64,000 bases of DNA from Bradyrhizobium commune (GCF_015624505.1 NZ_CP061379.1:930001-994000), one strand, 5' to 3'; numbered from the stretch's first letter, positions 28,562 to 37,929 are shown. Program-made: numbers and translations. Notes: a model not told the origin generated them from the sequence alone.

Positions 28562-30658
28562 ATGCGCGCAAGACTCCCTGACCGGGAAGGTTTCGTCGAC
28601 CGTGACGGAGTAAAGGTTCACTTCGAGGTGTATGGGAGCGGGTCGCACACTCTCGTCTTCGTGCCTCCGTGGAGCATCGTCCATTCGCGGGTATACAAGG
28701 CGCAGGTGCCGTTTTTTGCCGAGCATTTTCGCTGCGTGACTTTCGATCCGCGCGGCAACGGCAAGTCCGATCGACCGGACGACATCGCGGCCTATTCGCT
28801 TGATCAGTATGTCGCCGACACGATTGCGGTCATGGACGCGATCAACGCATCCGAGGCGATTGTCGTCGGTCTTTCCTCCGCCGGGATCATTTGCTCTGTC
28901 CTGGCGGCCCATCATCCGGAACGCGTGACGGCTGCTGTACTGATCGGGACCGTCGCGACAATCGGCCCTGGCAATCCCTACATGACCCCACAACATTTCG
29001 GGACGCCGCAGCAACCGTACGAGGGCTGGAACAAGTATAATCGCGACTACTGGCTGACCAACTATACCGATTTTGCGGAATTCTTCATCGGCAGCATTTT
29101 TTCTGAACCTCATTCGACCAAGCAGATCGAGGATGCGCTCGCCTGGGCGAGCGAGACCGACGGCCATATCTTGGGAAAGACCGTGGACGCGCGGACGATT
29201 GCGCCGGCATGCGATGTGAGCGAGGCGATGTATCACGCCATCCGCTGCCCCGTTCTCATCATCCACGGGGACGATGATCGCATCATGCCGTATGCGAGAG
29301 GCGAGAAGGTCGCCGAGGTCATCGGCGGGGAGCTGGTAACCATCGCAGGCGGAGGTCACATCCCCCTTGCCCGCTTTCCGGCGAAATGCAATGCGGCGAT
29401 CATCGACTTCTTGCGGCGCATAGGCGTGATGCCGAGGCCAGGGACAAAAACCCGCAAGGCCAAGACTGTCCTCTATCTCTCCTCGCCGATCGGCCTAGGC
29501 CACGCCCGGCGCGATCTCGCGATCACTCGCGAGCTGCGTAAGTTGCATCCCGACCTGGATGTTCATTGGCTGGCCCAAGACCCGGTGACGCGGCTGCTCG
29601 AACGCGATGGTGAATGCATCCACCCCTTGAGCAAGCGCCTGGCAAGCGAGACCCAACACATCGAGCAGGAATCCGGCGAGCACGAGCTCCATTGTTTTCA
29701 GGCACTGCGCCGGATGGACGAGGTGCTGATCAAGAATTTCATGCACTTTCAGCAGGCGGTGGAGGAGACCCAGTACGATCTCGTCATCGCAGACGAGGCC
29801 TGGGACATCGATCACTACTGGCACGAGCATCCGGAACTCAAGCGCGCGGGCCTTGCCTGGTTCACGGATTTCGTCGGCTATCTACCGATGCCGTCCGGCG
29901 GTGAGCGGGAGGCTTACCTGACGACCGACTACAACGCCGAGATGATCAAACATGTCGAGAACCATCCGTCGGTCCGCGACCGCGCAATTTTCGTAGGATC
30001 GCTCGATGACGTCATTCCGCGCTCGTTCGGCGAGGACTTGCCGGTAATGCGCGACTGGGTGCCGCGACACTTCGATTTTTCCGGCTACATCATTGGCGAG
30101 CACCCTGCGAGCTTCGGCAGCCGCAAGGATCTGCGCGATCAGCTCGGCTACAACAATGGCGAGCGCGTGTGCATCGTGACCGTCGGCGGATCGGGGGTCG
30201 GCGCGCACCTCATTCGCCGCATCCTGCAGAGCTATCCGCTGGCGGCAGAAAAGGTACCCGGGCTTCGCATGATCGTGGTCACGGGTCCACGCATCGATCC
30301 GAGCGCGTTCGGTGGACCGCCGGGTGTCGAGTTGCGTTCGTTCGTGCCGGATCTCGATCGCCATCTCGCGGCCTGCGATCTCGCGCTGGTTCAGGGTGGC
30401 CTCACGACCTGCATGGAACTGACCGCTGCCGGCACGCCATTCATCTATTTTCCGCTCAAGAACCACTTCGAACAGAACTTCCATGTCGCGCACAGGCTGG
30501 ACCGCTATCGCGCTGGTCGCCGGATGGAGTTCGGCACCAGCACGCCGGAGGCCATCGCCGACGCAATGGTCGCAGAGCTCCGAAGGCCTCAACACTTCTC
30601 ACCGGTCGAAGCAGACGGCGCCGCCCGGGCGGCCCGGATGCTCGCCGAATTGCTGTAG
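28562..30658 (+). CDS. alpha/beta hydrolase fused to GT-B glycosyltransferase
   Basis: 698 aa bidomain protein. Residues 1-290 are an alpha/beta hydrolase: LVFVPPWSIVHSRVY, FDPRGNGKSDRP, VVGLSSAGIICS with nucleophile S105, IIHGDDDRIMPY (acid) and IAGGGHIPLA (His). After a short KTRKAKT linker, residues ~303-698 are a GT-B glycosyltransferase of the MurG/UGT type: VLYLSSPIGLGHARRDLAITREL at the acceptor side, VTVGGSGVGAHL and FVPDLDRHLAACDLALVQGGLTTCMELTAAGTPFIYFPLKNHFEQ at the donor side. No signal or membrane segment. The reading frame is continuous with no stop or RBS between domains. Substrates are unknown. Confidence 0.85.
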   Translation: MRARLPDREGFVDRDGVKVHFEVYGSGSHTLVFVPPWSIVHSRVYKAQVPFFAEHFRCVTFDPRGNGKSDRPDDIAAYSLDQYVADTIAVMDAINASEAIVVGLSSAGIICSVLAAHHPERVTAAVLIGTVATIGPGNPYMTPQHFGTPQQPYEGWNKYNRDYWLTNYTDFAEFFIGSIFSEPHSTKQIEDALAWASETDGHILGKTVDARTIAPACDVSEAMYHAIRCPVLIIHGDDDRIMPYARGEKVAEVIGGELVTIAGGGHIPLARFPAKCNAAIIDFLRRIGVMPRPGTKTRKAKTVLYLSSPIGLGHARRDLAITRELRKLHPDLDVHWLAQDPVTRLLERDGECIHPLSKRLASETQHIEQESGEHELHCFQALRRMDEVLIKNFMHFQQAVEETQYDLVIADEAWDIDHYWHEHPELKRAGLAWFTDFVGYLPMPSGGEREAYLTTDYNAEMIKHVENHPSVRDRAIFVGSLDDVIPRSFGEDLPVMRDWVPRHFDFSGYIIGEHPASFGSRKDLRDQLGYNNGERVCIVTVGGSGVGAHLIRRILQSYPLAAEKVPGLRMIVVTGPRIDPSAFGGPPGVELRSFVPDLDRHLAACDLALVQGGLTTCMELTAAGTPFIYFPLKNHFEQNFHVAHRLDRYRAGRRMEFGTSTPEAIADAMVAELRRPQHFSPVEADGAARAARMLAELL

Positions 30659-30894
30659 CGAGCACCTGCTTCGTGTGGACATGATCCATGAGCGAACGCC
30701 GACGACCCAAGCGTTATGTAGCGGATGGCGGCCCGAAGTCACGCGGTGCCAATAGCGAGCATCAGAGTTCCGGTGCAAGCCGCATCGACTGAAATTATAT
30801 GGATACTTCAATGATATTAGAATTCGTGGTTTTGTTCTGAATGGCGCACCATCAGTTTCCCGCGATAGCGACCGCTGATCCCCGCAGAGTTTCC
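30659..30894. other. intergenic region, no gene seen
   Basis: About 236 bases between the fusion gene and the membrane protein; locally AT-richer (AAATTATATGGATACTTCAATGATATTAG near 30795), which may include the promoter of 30895. An alternative ATG for that gene is at 30841. Confidence 0.35.
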
Positions 30895-31293
30895 ATGCGC
30901 AAAGCCATTTCGTTCAAAGGCGTCGTCGTCGGAGCGATTGTCGACGTCTTGGGAACCTATATCGGTCTGTTCGGGGTCATCGGCTATCTCATCATCCGAC
31001 ACCAGGTCTTTGCCCTGCCGCCTGGCGAGCAGAACGCCGAGCTCCAGCGCCTCTATGGCGATCCCGCCGTTGCGACCTTGAACGCCGCCATCGGCTTCGG
31101 CTTCTCGATCGTCGGTGGATATGTCGCGGCGTGGATCGCCGGCCATCATCAGCGGCTGAACGGGGCGCTCTCCGCGTTCCTGTGTGTTGCCCTCTCGGTG
31201 TACACGATGAAGTCTCTCTCGATCGGCTGGGTGATCGAGGGATTTTTGGGAAGCCCTGCGCTCGGTCTGCTCGGCGGTTATCTGAGGCTGTGA
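30895..31293 (+). CDS. small integral membrane protein, unknown function
   Basis: 132 aa from the ATG at 30895 (an upstream in-frame ATG at 30841 adds 18 polar residues). Hydrophobic helices around GVVVGAIVDVLGTYIGLFGVIGYLII, AAIGFGFSIVGGYVAAWIAG, and ALSAFLCVALSVYTMKSL. No motif identifies a function. It is convergent with the outer-membrane protein gene (31 bases between stops). Confidence 0.7.
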   Translation: MRKAISFKGVVVGAIVDVLGTYIGLFGVIGYLIIRHQVFALPPGEQNAELQRLYGDPAVATLNAAIGFGFSIVGGYVAAWIAGHHQRLNGALSAFLCVALSVYTMKSLSIGWVIEGFLGSPALGLLGGYLRL

Positions 31294-31324
31294 CAGATAA
31301 GGCGCTCTGGGAAACGCACGAGTG

Positions 31325-32197
31325 CTACCGGTTGAATTGATAGTTCAGGCCGAGGCGGACGACATTGTCCGTGATGTGGGTCGTGCTCGCCGCAGATGCG
31401 ACGCCGCCGGCGTTGAAGCCAGCGCCGTAGGCGGGATTGATCGCGATCGCGAATGTGTCGGTGAACTTGCCGAGATCGACGTAGAGATATTCGAGCTTTG
31501 CCGACCAGCCGCCGCCGAGCTTGCTCTCGACGCCGCCGCCGAGGCTCCAGCCAAGGCGCGTGTGGGAGAAGCTGGCTCCGCCGGGCAGGAACGGGCCGGG
31601 TTGCAATGGCGCCGGGAAAATCGTCGGGTTGGCGGATCCGAGAAAATTGTAGCTGTCCTTCACGGTACCCCAGGCGAAACCGCCCGTCGCGTACCATAAC
31701 GTGCTGCCGACAATCGCGCCGCCGCGTGCGCGAACCGTGCCGATATCCGTCACCTTCTGCTCTGTCGCCAGACTGTAGCCAAAGCCATTTCCGCCGGCGC
31801 CGAAAAACGCGACGGTCCCGGACGCAGGCGAGCTGTTGCTGACACCGTCTTTCTGTGAGGACCATGCCCAATCGGCTTCCAGGCCGACAACCCAGAGCGG
31901 CGAGACCTGCCAGTTGTAGCCGATCTGGGCGCCGGCGAGCCATCCAGTCGGCGCAAGGCGGCCGGAGCTGCTCAACAGGGTGTTCGCGCCAAGCGCGGTC
32001 GAAGAGAACGTTGCGTTCTGCGACATCGGATCCCAACCGATGCTGCCGCCGGCATTCAAGCCGAGATAAAGGCCGCTCCAGGCGGGGACCGCGATGATCG
32101 GGGGCGGTGCCTTATACGGCAGGTCGGCCGCCGAAGCAGCCGAACCCAAACCCGATATGACCACGGCTGAAAGCAACGAGAGGGAAATAGGGCGCAC
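31325..32197 (-). CDS. outer-membrane beta-barrel protein (Omp25/RopB-like porin family)
   Basis: 290 aa. Sec signal peptide (MRPISLSLLSAVVISGLGSAASAADLPYK) then WSGLYLGLNAGGSIGW, typical first strand of this rhizobial family; repeated beta strands (GWLAGAQIGYNWQVSPLWVVGLEADWAWS, RLGWSLGGGVESKLGGGWSAKLEYLYVDLG) and a terminal RLGLNYQFNR ending in an aromatic-x pattern as expected for barrel assembly. It probably resides in the outer membrane with structural or diffusion roles. Confidence 0.92.
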   Translation of the reverse strand: MRPISLSLLSAVVISGLGSAASAADLPYKAPPPIIAVPAWSGLYLGLNAGGSIGWDPMSQNATFSSTALGANTLLSSSGRLAPTGWLAGAQIGYNWQVSPLWVVGLEADWAWSSQKDGVSNSSPASGTVAFFGAGGNGFGYSLATEQKVTDIGTVRARGGAIVGSTLWYATGGFAWGTVKDSYNFLGSANPTIFPAPLQPGPFLPGGASFSHTRLGWSLGGGVESKLGGGWSAKLEYLYVDLGKFTDTFAIAINPAYGAGFNAGGVASAASTTHITDNVVRLGLNYQFNR

Positions 32198-32375
32198 GTG
32201 AATACCTCGCTCTTAAAACGTTCGTATCAACGAAGCGAATTGAGCGTCCGTCCAAGACCCGAAACTTTTGAAGGGCGGCGCGGCGGCAAGCGACTCTGAC
32301 AAACCTGAGTGCGGTCGCATTGTTGCCGCGTATGGTTAACGAACAGTTATTGCGCGAGATGTGGCCGTTTACGCC

Positions 32376-32468
32376 ATTGCGGTGATAGCGCATTCAATGC
32401 GCGCACGAACCAATGGTCAGCTTGACAGGTCTGCAAAACCACTGGGTTGAGCGCGCTGTCGCCGTAAT
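32376..32468. repeat. 93-bp inverted-repeat element, copy A
   Basis: ATTGCGGTGATAGCGCATTCAA ... TTGAGCGCGCTGTCGCCGTAAT, with internal GGTCTGCAAAA. Roughly three-quarters identical to copy B (34400-34491); it carries mismatches between arms, so it looks older. It lies between the outer-membrane gene and the caspase-like gene. Confidence 0.75.
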
Positions 32469-32490
32469 CGGCGGACTCCTGCAGGGATGA

Positions 32491-34284
32491 TTAATTGCAG
32501 ACTTCTCTGTTGCGACCGGCGGCCCCCATCGACCCCATAGCGGCAGTTGAGGCTGTTTCCAAATGGCAACCTTTTTGCACCGGGCGGCACCCAGCCGCGT
32601 TGCAAACAATTTGTCCCGATGCCTTCGGCGTTGACGCTTCGGAAGCCGCTCTCGCGGGGGCTTGGCGGTCAGTGTTTACTCTCGGTTGTTCGCGCTTTGC
32701 CGTCGGCTTCTTTACGTCGATCTTTTCACAACTATTGTCGTCGCCGATCTCGTAACCTGCGCGGCAGGTGATCTTTGAGCAATGGTCGCCATCTGCCCTA
32801 AAACCATGATCGCAGAGCAGCGGGCAGACTCGGCCTGGCCGGGCTTTGATCGCCTCCAATGCATCGAAGCTTGCGAGGGTCGAGTCGAGCTTCGTTCCGG
32901 CGTACTTGTTGAACAGCGTCAGGGAACGCTGTGACTTGGCGCTCCACTCGATGCTTTCCGCATCGGCAAGACAGCCGACGCGACGAAGTTCGGATTGGAC
33001 CGACTTGACGAGGTCTTGCGGCGACTGCGCCGGTTCGGATGAAGGTGTGGGAGATGGCAGGGCCGCAACCTTCTGGTCGGCTTCGGAGCCGACTTTCTTC
33101 TCTGCGGCCTGCTTGTCGGCGAGAGCCTTTGCAACAGCGGCCTCTGTCTCCTTGCGCCGTTGCTCGGCGGCGGCAACTTTCGTCTCCTCGATCTGCTTGG
33201 CCTTCTCGGCGGCGAGCCGCGCATCCTCGGCAGCCTTGGCGGCTGCGGCGGCTTTGTCCTGTTCGACCTTCTTTGCGCGGTCGGCGGCAAGCCGTGCCTT
33301 TTCGTCTTCGGCCTGCCGAGCCTTATCGACCGCCGCTGCGCGGGCTTCCTCCGCCGCGATCTTGTTGAGTTGCCCCTTGGCGAGGTCGGCATAGAAGCCG
33401 TCAGCGTACCGGCTCAAGAAGGCCGTCCATCCGTCGCGGGTGCCGAGTTGCAGGGCAAGCTCGTAATTGCGGCGAACTGCGTCGTCCGGGTTTGCCTGAG
33501 GGCCGGTTGCCGCCGGCTTGGCCGCGACAAGCGACACGTCATCGCCGCCAAGCGAACCGTACACATACGGTTCCTGCTTGTAGTTGGTGTTCTTCAAGAC
33601 GTCGTCGCGGACAAAGCCGAACGCCTTGCGCAAATCGAGGCCGGGTGTCGGCAGCCGCTCGACAAGCGCCGCGGCAAACGGGCTGTTTTTGGAGTCACCA
33701 TCCGACGCCGTAGACCCCGCCTTGGCAGCGAACGCGATCATTGTATTCGGGCTGGTCGGCTCGATCTTGGCAAGGCCGCGACCGATGGCACGGACGGCAA
33801 CCGTTCTCTTGATGGATCTGGCGAAGGGGTTATCGCGGCAGGCATCAAGGATGATCAGCCGAAGTTGCTTGGCAGGCTCGACCGCGAACAGCGCACGATC
33901 AAGTCCTACGGTCTCATCGAGAACGTCGCTGTCGGTCTCCAGGTTGGCATCAATGGGAATGAGGTAGTTCGTCCCGTCAAGTTCAATGCCGTGACCGGCG
34001 TAGTAGATGACGGCCACCTCGGCATCTCGCGCTCGGCCGCCGAAATCGCGCAGAGCCTTGCGCATCTCGGAGGCGTTCAGATCGGTCCTGACGTCGATCC
34101 AGTCGAACCCGGCCTTCTTGAACATACCACCGACCAGGGCGGCATCGTTGGCGGGGTTGGAGAGCTTGGGGACACTTTTATAGGCTGAATTGCCCATCAC
34201 GAGCGCGATCCGGCGCTCGGCTTGCGCTGAACCGCACATCAGCCAGATCGAAAAGAACAATGTAATCCAGCGGAAAGCGCCCAT
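32491..34284 (-). CDS. secreted caspase-family (C14) peptidase with coiled-coil and Cys-rich tail
   Basis: 597 aa. Start at 34284 gives a signal peptide (FRWITLFFSIWLMCGSAQA). Caspase fold at ~23-260: RRIALVMGNSAYKSVPKLSNPANDA, catalytic H98 in YYAGHGIEL and C149 in LIILDACRDNPF. Residues ~315-410 are a long Ala/Lys/Glu coiled coil, then a domain with paired cysteines (VCPLLCDHGFRADGDHCSKITCRAGYEI) and a short Cys tail. The dyad is intact, so it is a probable active periplasmic or exported protease; the target is unknown. It is flanked by copies A and B of a repeat. Confidence 0.88.
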   Translation of the reverse strand: MGAFRWITLFFSIWLMCGSAQAERRIALVMGNSAYKSVPKLSNPANDAALVGGMFKKAGFDWIDVRTDLNASEMRKALRDFGGRARDAEVAVIYYAGHGIELDGTNYLIPIDANLETDSDVLDETVGLDRALFAVEPAKQLRLIILDACRDNPFARSIKRTVAVRAIGRGLAKIEPTSPNTMIAFAAKAGSTASDGDSKNSPFAAALVERLPTPGLDLRKAFGFVRDDVLKNTNYKQEPYVYGSLGGDDVSLVAAKPAATGPQANPDDAVRRNYELALQLGTRDGWTAFLSRYADGFYADLAKGQLNKIAAEEARAAAVDKARQAEDEKARLAADRAKKVEQDKAAAAAKAAEDARLAAEKAKQIEETKVAAAEQRRKETEAAVAKALADKQAAEKKVGSEADQKVAALPSPTPSSEPAQSPQDLVKSVQSELRRVGCLADAESIEWSAKSQRSLTLFNKYAGTKLDSTLASFDALEAIKARPGRVCPLLCDHGFRADGDHCSKITCRAGYEIGDDNSCEKIDVKKPTAKREQPRVNTDRQAPARAASEASTPKASGQIVCNAAGCRPVQKGCHLETASTAAMGSMGAAGRNREVCN

Positions 34285-34368
34285 CTCAGCCCCGACAATA
34301 TGCGCGCAGCCTATGTGCAATCTCCCGAAAGGCAAGCATCGGCTCTGTGATATTCGTCACATTGCGCG

Positions 34369-34406
34369 GAATTACGGGAATTACGGTGAATTACGCGGAA
34401 TTACGG
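34369..34406. repeat. short tandem repeat GAATTACGG x4
   Basis: Four 9-bp units at 34369, 34378, 34388 and 34398 (third reads GAATTACGC), with 0-1 base spacers. It abuts copy B of the 92-bp element and lies upstream of the caspase-like gene. Confidence 0.8.
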
Positions 34407-34491
34407 TGACAGTGCACTCAATGGGCGTCCGAACCGATAGCCAGTTGAGTGGTCTGCAAAATCACCGAATTAAGTGCACTGTCACCGTAAT
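34400..34491. repeat. 92-bp inverted-repeat element, copy B
   Basis: Terminal arms ATTACGGTGACAGTGCACT and AGTGCACTGTCACCGTAAT are perfectly inverted (19 bp). Internal sequence matches copy A (32376-32468). The stop codon of the oxidoreductase gene at 34418 lies inside it, so the last ~20 codons of that gene are repeat-derived. Confidence 0.85.
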
Positions 34492-36001
34492 CCTTCCGTT
34501 GTGGAAGGATGATGCTGCGAGCACACGGCCTCGAGCCACCATTGCGACCGTTATAGAGCGCGAACAACTCCCGCATCATTTCCTCGTAGCGCTGCAGCGG
34601 ATCCGGAAAGCGGGCCTCGTAGCGGCGCTCGTCGAGGCAGCCAACGGGAAACTCGGGCGCGGCCAGCAGGCAGCGATTGCAGAGTGAGCAAGGCTCGGGC
34701 GCTTCGTAATCGGCGAGGCCTTTCGCTTCCGCCGCGAGGAGCTCGCGCGGAAGGTTGGGATTGGCGATCAGCGGCCTGACCATGGTCACGGCGTCGCAAT
34801 CGCCATCGACGATCGTGTGGCGGATGCCGCCGAGGGTCTGGAAGGCGCCGGTGCACAGGACCTTGATCGTTGGATCCTTGATGGCGGCCCGGATCGCATG
34901 CGATGCTTCCGAATTGGTGCCTTCGAGGCGACGCGCGCCCGACTCCTCGCCTTTTCGCGGGCGCGGGCGCCCAAGCAAAAAGTTGAGCAGGCCATCATAG
35001 AGGTGGCGGCGGTTGGTGCGCTCCCACAACATGCGCGCAACGGCCCGGGTCGGCGCATAGCGAAAAGCGAGATAATTGCCCCACGTCCTGGTGCCGCTGT
35101 CGATCAGGGTCTTGTAGGTGCGCGGCACGAAATCGGCGGGCAGATAGCCGGCAGGATTCCATGGATGCGGAAAGATCGTGCCGGCGGTCACATGAATTGC
35201 ATCGGCGCCGGCCTCGACGCACCATTTGGCGACCTTCATGGCGTCGTCGATCGAGTTGCCGGGGGACCGCCACGGGTAGACCGCATCGTCGCCCTCGCGG
35301 ACGCTCAGTTTTGCGATCAGCGGCATGTCACGCGTCGCCGGCTGGGCGCGGATGCCTTCGATCACCTCGCGCCAGAACCGGAAGCGATTCTCCAGCGAGC
35401 CGCCGTACGCGTCGTCCCGGTCGTTGATGGCCGAGCTGATGAACTGGGTGAACAAATAGCCATTGCCGGAATGCAGCTCGAGACCGTCGAGCCCGGCTTC
35501 GGCCGCGCGTCGCGCACCGGCGACGAACATGTCGACGAGCTTCTTGATCTGCTCCACGCTCATGCGGCGTCCGCGCAGGCCGTTGAAGAAATCGGGCTTC
35601 TCGGTCGGAGCCCAGGGCCGCATGTCGCGTTGGTCGAAGGGGGGCTTGTCGAGATTTTCGATGCCGCCGAGATCGCGCTGGCGGCCCGAATAGGACAGCT
35701 GGAGAAAGTACGGACAGTCGTTTGGCAGCGCGAGCTTCAGCCGCCGCCAGAACTCGGTCTTGTCATCGGCGTCGATGAACGCATAGTTCGGCAGGACGCG
35801 GCCGCTATAGTGCACCGGCACGTGCGACGAGATGATCGCGCCGATGCCGCCCTTCGCGAAGGTCTTCTCGAAATTGATGCGCCACTCGCTGCCCGAGCCG
35901 TCGAAATTGTCGATACGGCCGGAAATGCTGGAGCGCAGCATGCGGTTCTTGATGCGCACGCGGCCTATGTCGAACGGAGCGCCAACTACCGGGTCTGCCA
36001 T
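34418..36001 (-). CDS. NADH:flavin oxidoreductase / Old Yellow Enzyme-like with 4Fe-4S motif
   Basis: 527 aa. TIM-barrel FMN domain: [61 protein letters not shown], and [24 protein letters not shown] resembles the CxxCxxC-x11-C iron-sulfur cluster of 2,4-dienoyl-CoA reductase-type enzymes, but the FAD/NAD(P) C-terminal half of those enzymes is absent. Unusually, the final residues ([21 protein letters not shown]) are encoded by repeat copy B, so the original stop may have been replaced. The ATG at 36001 is chosen; the upstream frame adds ~126 non-family residues. Confidence 0.85.
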   Translation of the reverse strand: MADPVVGAPFDIGRVRIKNRMLRSSISGRIDNFDGSGSEWRINFEKTFAKGGIGAIISSHVPVHYSGRVLPNYAFIDADDKTEFWRRLKLALPNDCPYFLQLSYSGRQRDLGGIENLDKPPFDQRDMRPWAPTEKPDFFNGLRGRRMSVEQIKKLVDMFVAGARRAAEAGLDGLELHSGNGYLFTQFISSAINDRDDAYGGSLENRFRFWREVIEGIRAQPATRDMPLIAKLSVREGDDAVYPWRSPGNSIDDAMKVAKWCVEAGADAIHVTAGTIFPHPWNPAGYLPADFVPRTYKTLIDSGTRTWGNYLAFRYAPTRAVARMLWERTNRRHLYDGLLNFLLGRPRPRKGEESGARRLEGTNSEASHAIRAAIKDPTIKVLCTGAFQTLGGIRHTIVDGDCDAVTMVRPLIANPNLPRELLAAEAKGLADYEAPEPCSLCNRCLLAAPEFPVGCLDERRYEARFPDPLQRYEEMMRELFALYNGRNGGSRPCARSIILPQRKDYGDSALNSVILQTTQLAIGSDAH

Positions 36002-36158
36002 CAGCTCTTCCCTCCGAGTTCGATTTGCGCGTCGTATGCGGTGGTGATCCTTCCCAAGCGTCAATTCAGTACAGGTTGTACTCAAGCATAGCATCAACTG
36101 AGGGAAAGCAAATCGAATTGGAGCGGCGGCAGTCCGGTTATTTCGCTCGTGGCAGCTT

Positions 36159-36207
36159 GTGACAGTGCAATGCGCTTTCGAAGTTACCGCATGACGTGCA
36201 CTGTCAC
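36159..36207. repeat. short inverted repeat, related copy C
   Basis: GTGACAGTGCA (36159-36169) and TGCACTGTCAC (36197-36207) are the same ends as copy B but the interior is shorter and different. Located upstream of the OYE gene, downstream of the SDR gene. Confidence 0.7.
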
Positions 36208-36237
36208 CCGTGGTCTCCGATGTCCCGGTCGCGGCCG

Positions 36238-37206
36238 TCAGAAGCGCTCGCCCACCATCTTCTCGCTCCTGGCCCAGAGCGCCTTGGCGTGCTCCGGATC
36301 GAGCGCATAGGGTCTTACGCCGGGACTGACCGGGCTGATGGCCCCTTCGGTGATGTCCGACACCTGGCAGTTCTCGCAATAATGCCCGCCGACATCTTCG
36401 GCCGGGGCCACCACGGCGGCCCAGACCGACGTTGCTGCGCCCTGCGGGATCGTCTTGAACTGAAACGGCGGCTGGCCTGCCGTGGCGAGCTGGGCGTTGA
36501 TCTGTCCCACGAGATTGTCGAGCTCGCCGGGCGCCATGTGGCGATCGAGCTCGGTCTTGATCCCGCCCGGGTGTAGCGCGGTGGCCCGCACGCCGCGCGC
36601 TTTGTGGCGCCGGTCGAACTCCACCGCGAACAGGATGTTGGCGGTCTTGGACCGACCATAGGCGACCATCGGGTCATACGGCGCGCGTTCGAAATTGGGG
36701 TCGTCGAGGTCGACGTCGGAATAGCGATGGCCGGATGACGCGACGTTCACCAGCCGTCCCCCCGGCGCGATCAGCGACGCGATGCGGTTGACGAGCACGA
36801 AATGGCCGAGATGGTTGGTGCCGAACTGCGTCTCGAAACCATCGGCGGTGTGGCCGAACGGCGTGCGCATAACGCCGGCATTGGCGATCACGACGTCGAA
36901 ACGACGGCCGTCGGCGACCAGCGCGTCGGCGCAGCCGCGCACGCTCTTGAGCGAGGCGAGATCGAGCTCGATCAGGTCAAGCCCGCCGCCATTTGCGGCC
37001 TGGGCGCGAACCTGCGCCGTGGCCTGCTCTGCCTTGGCGAGATCGCGCGCCGCGCCGACGACTTGAGCCCCGTGCGCCGCGAGCGCGCGCGCCGTCTCGA
37101 CGCCAAGCCCCGCCGAGACGCCGGTGACGAGCACGCGCTTTCCCTTGAGATTTCGTCCCGCCAGCACATCGTCAGTGGTGGAGGTCGCTCCAAAGCCCTT
37201 CGTCAT
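36238..37206 (-). CDS. SDR-family oxidoreductase
   Basis: 322 aa extended-type [59 protein letters not shown] and [14 protein letters not shown] (Ser, Tyr, Lys). ATG 37206 with GAGGAGT 5-11 bases upstream. It resembles retinol-dehydrogenase/WW-domain-like SDRs; substrate unknown. Divergent from the TetR gene at 37345, with symmetric operator-like sequence between. Confidence 0.9.
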   Translation of the reverse strand: MTKGFGATSTTDDVLAGRNLKGKRVLVTGVSAGLGVETARALAAHGAQVVGAARDLAKAEQATAQVRAQAANGGGLDLIELDLASLKSVRGCADALVADGRRFDVVIANAGVMRTPFGHTADGFETQFGTNHLGHFVLVNRIASLIAPGGRLVNVASSGHRYSDVDLDDPNFERAPYDPMVAYGRSKTANILFAVEFDRRHKARGVRATALHPGGIKTELDRHMAPGELDNLVGQINAQLATAGQPPFQFKTIPQGAATSVWAAVVAPAEDVGGHYCENCQVSDITEGAISPVSPGVRPYALDPEHAKALWARSEKMVGERF

Positions 37207-37289
37207 CGTCAACTCCTCGAATTTGGACGCAGCACTCCTCCGGGCGGCAAGCCATTGTTTGCCAACCCTTTTTAGCGTAAGGGGAGAGC

Positions 37290-37320
37290 GTCTCCGTTTT
37301 AGATACGGAGACACTCTCCG
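37290..37320. promoter_or_regulatory. candidate TetR operator (SDR/TetR divergon)
   Basis: GTCTCCGT (37290-37297) and ACGGAGAC (37305-37312) are perfect 8-bp inverted arms; a nested CGGAG-ACACT-CTCCG (37306-37320) and upstream GGAGAGCGTCTCC extend the pattern. It lies 25 bases before the TetR start. Confidence 0.7.
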
Positions 37321-37344
37321 TTTATCAAGAGGTCATTTCGAGAA

Positions 37345-37929
37345 ATGGTGGACGAGGCGAAAGGGGCTCCCGCGCGCAGGCCACGCGCCGATGCGCAGCG
37401 CAACCGCATCCGCCTGCTCGAAACCGCAAAGGCTGCCTTCGCCGAAAAGGGGCCTGGGGCCAGCCTCGACGAGATCGCGCGGACCGCGGGCGTCGGGGCC
37501 GGGACGCTCTACCGTCATTTTCCCACCCGCGACGCGCTGATCGAGGCGGTCTACCGCAACGAGACGGAACAGCTTGTCGCAGCGGCCACACGATTAGCCG
37601 GGACACAGTCTCCGACAGGCGCCTTGCGCGAATGGTTGCTGCTGTTCGTGGAGTACATGTCCGCCAAGCAGGGAATGTACGAGGCGCTCAACTCGATCGT
37701 CGGCGGCACGTCCGAGCTGTACTCGGCGTCAACAGAACAGATGAAGCGGGCCATCGCAGAGCTGATCGATCGCGCGGTCGCGAGTGGCGACGTCCGCCTG
37801 GATATCGACCCGCTCGACTTGCTGCGCGCGCTGGCCGGCGTTGCGAACATCGGTGCGGGACCGGATGGAAAGCGAGCCGCCAAGCGCATGGTCGATATCC
37901 TGATCGCGGGGATAAGGACGCAGGCGTGA
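37345..37929 (+). CDS. TetR/AcrR-family regulator
   Basis: 194 aa: RNRIRLLETAKAAFAEKGPGASLDEIARTAGVGAGTLYRHFPTRDALIEAVY is a canonical TetR HTH with TLYRHFPTRD. The C-terminal domain (TetR_C_8-type look: LLLFVEYMSAKQGMYEALNS) binds an unknown ligand. Divergently paired with the SDR gene, which it probably represses through the inverted repeat at 37290-37320. Confidence 0.93.
   Translation: MVDEAKGAPARRPRADAQRNRIRLLETAKAAFAEKGPGASLDEIARTAGVGAGTLYRHFPTRDALIEAVYRNETEQLVAAATRLAGTQSPTGALREWLLLFVEYMSAKQGMYEALNSIVGGTSELYSASTEQMKRAIAELIDRAVASGDVRLDIDPLDLLRALAGVANIGAGPDGKRAAKRMVDILIAGIRTQA

Noticed and set aside
33160..34188. 342-aa plus-strand open frame
   Set aside because: Antisense to the caspase-like gene; no coding signature.
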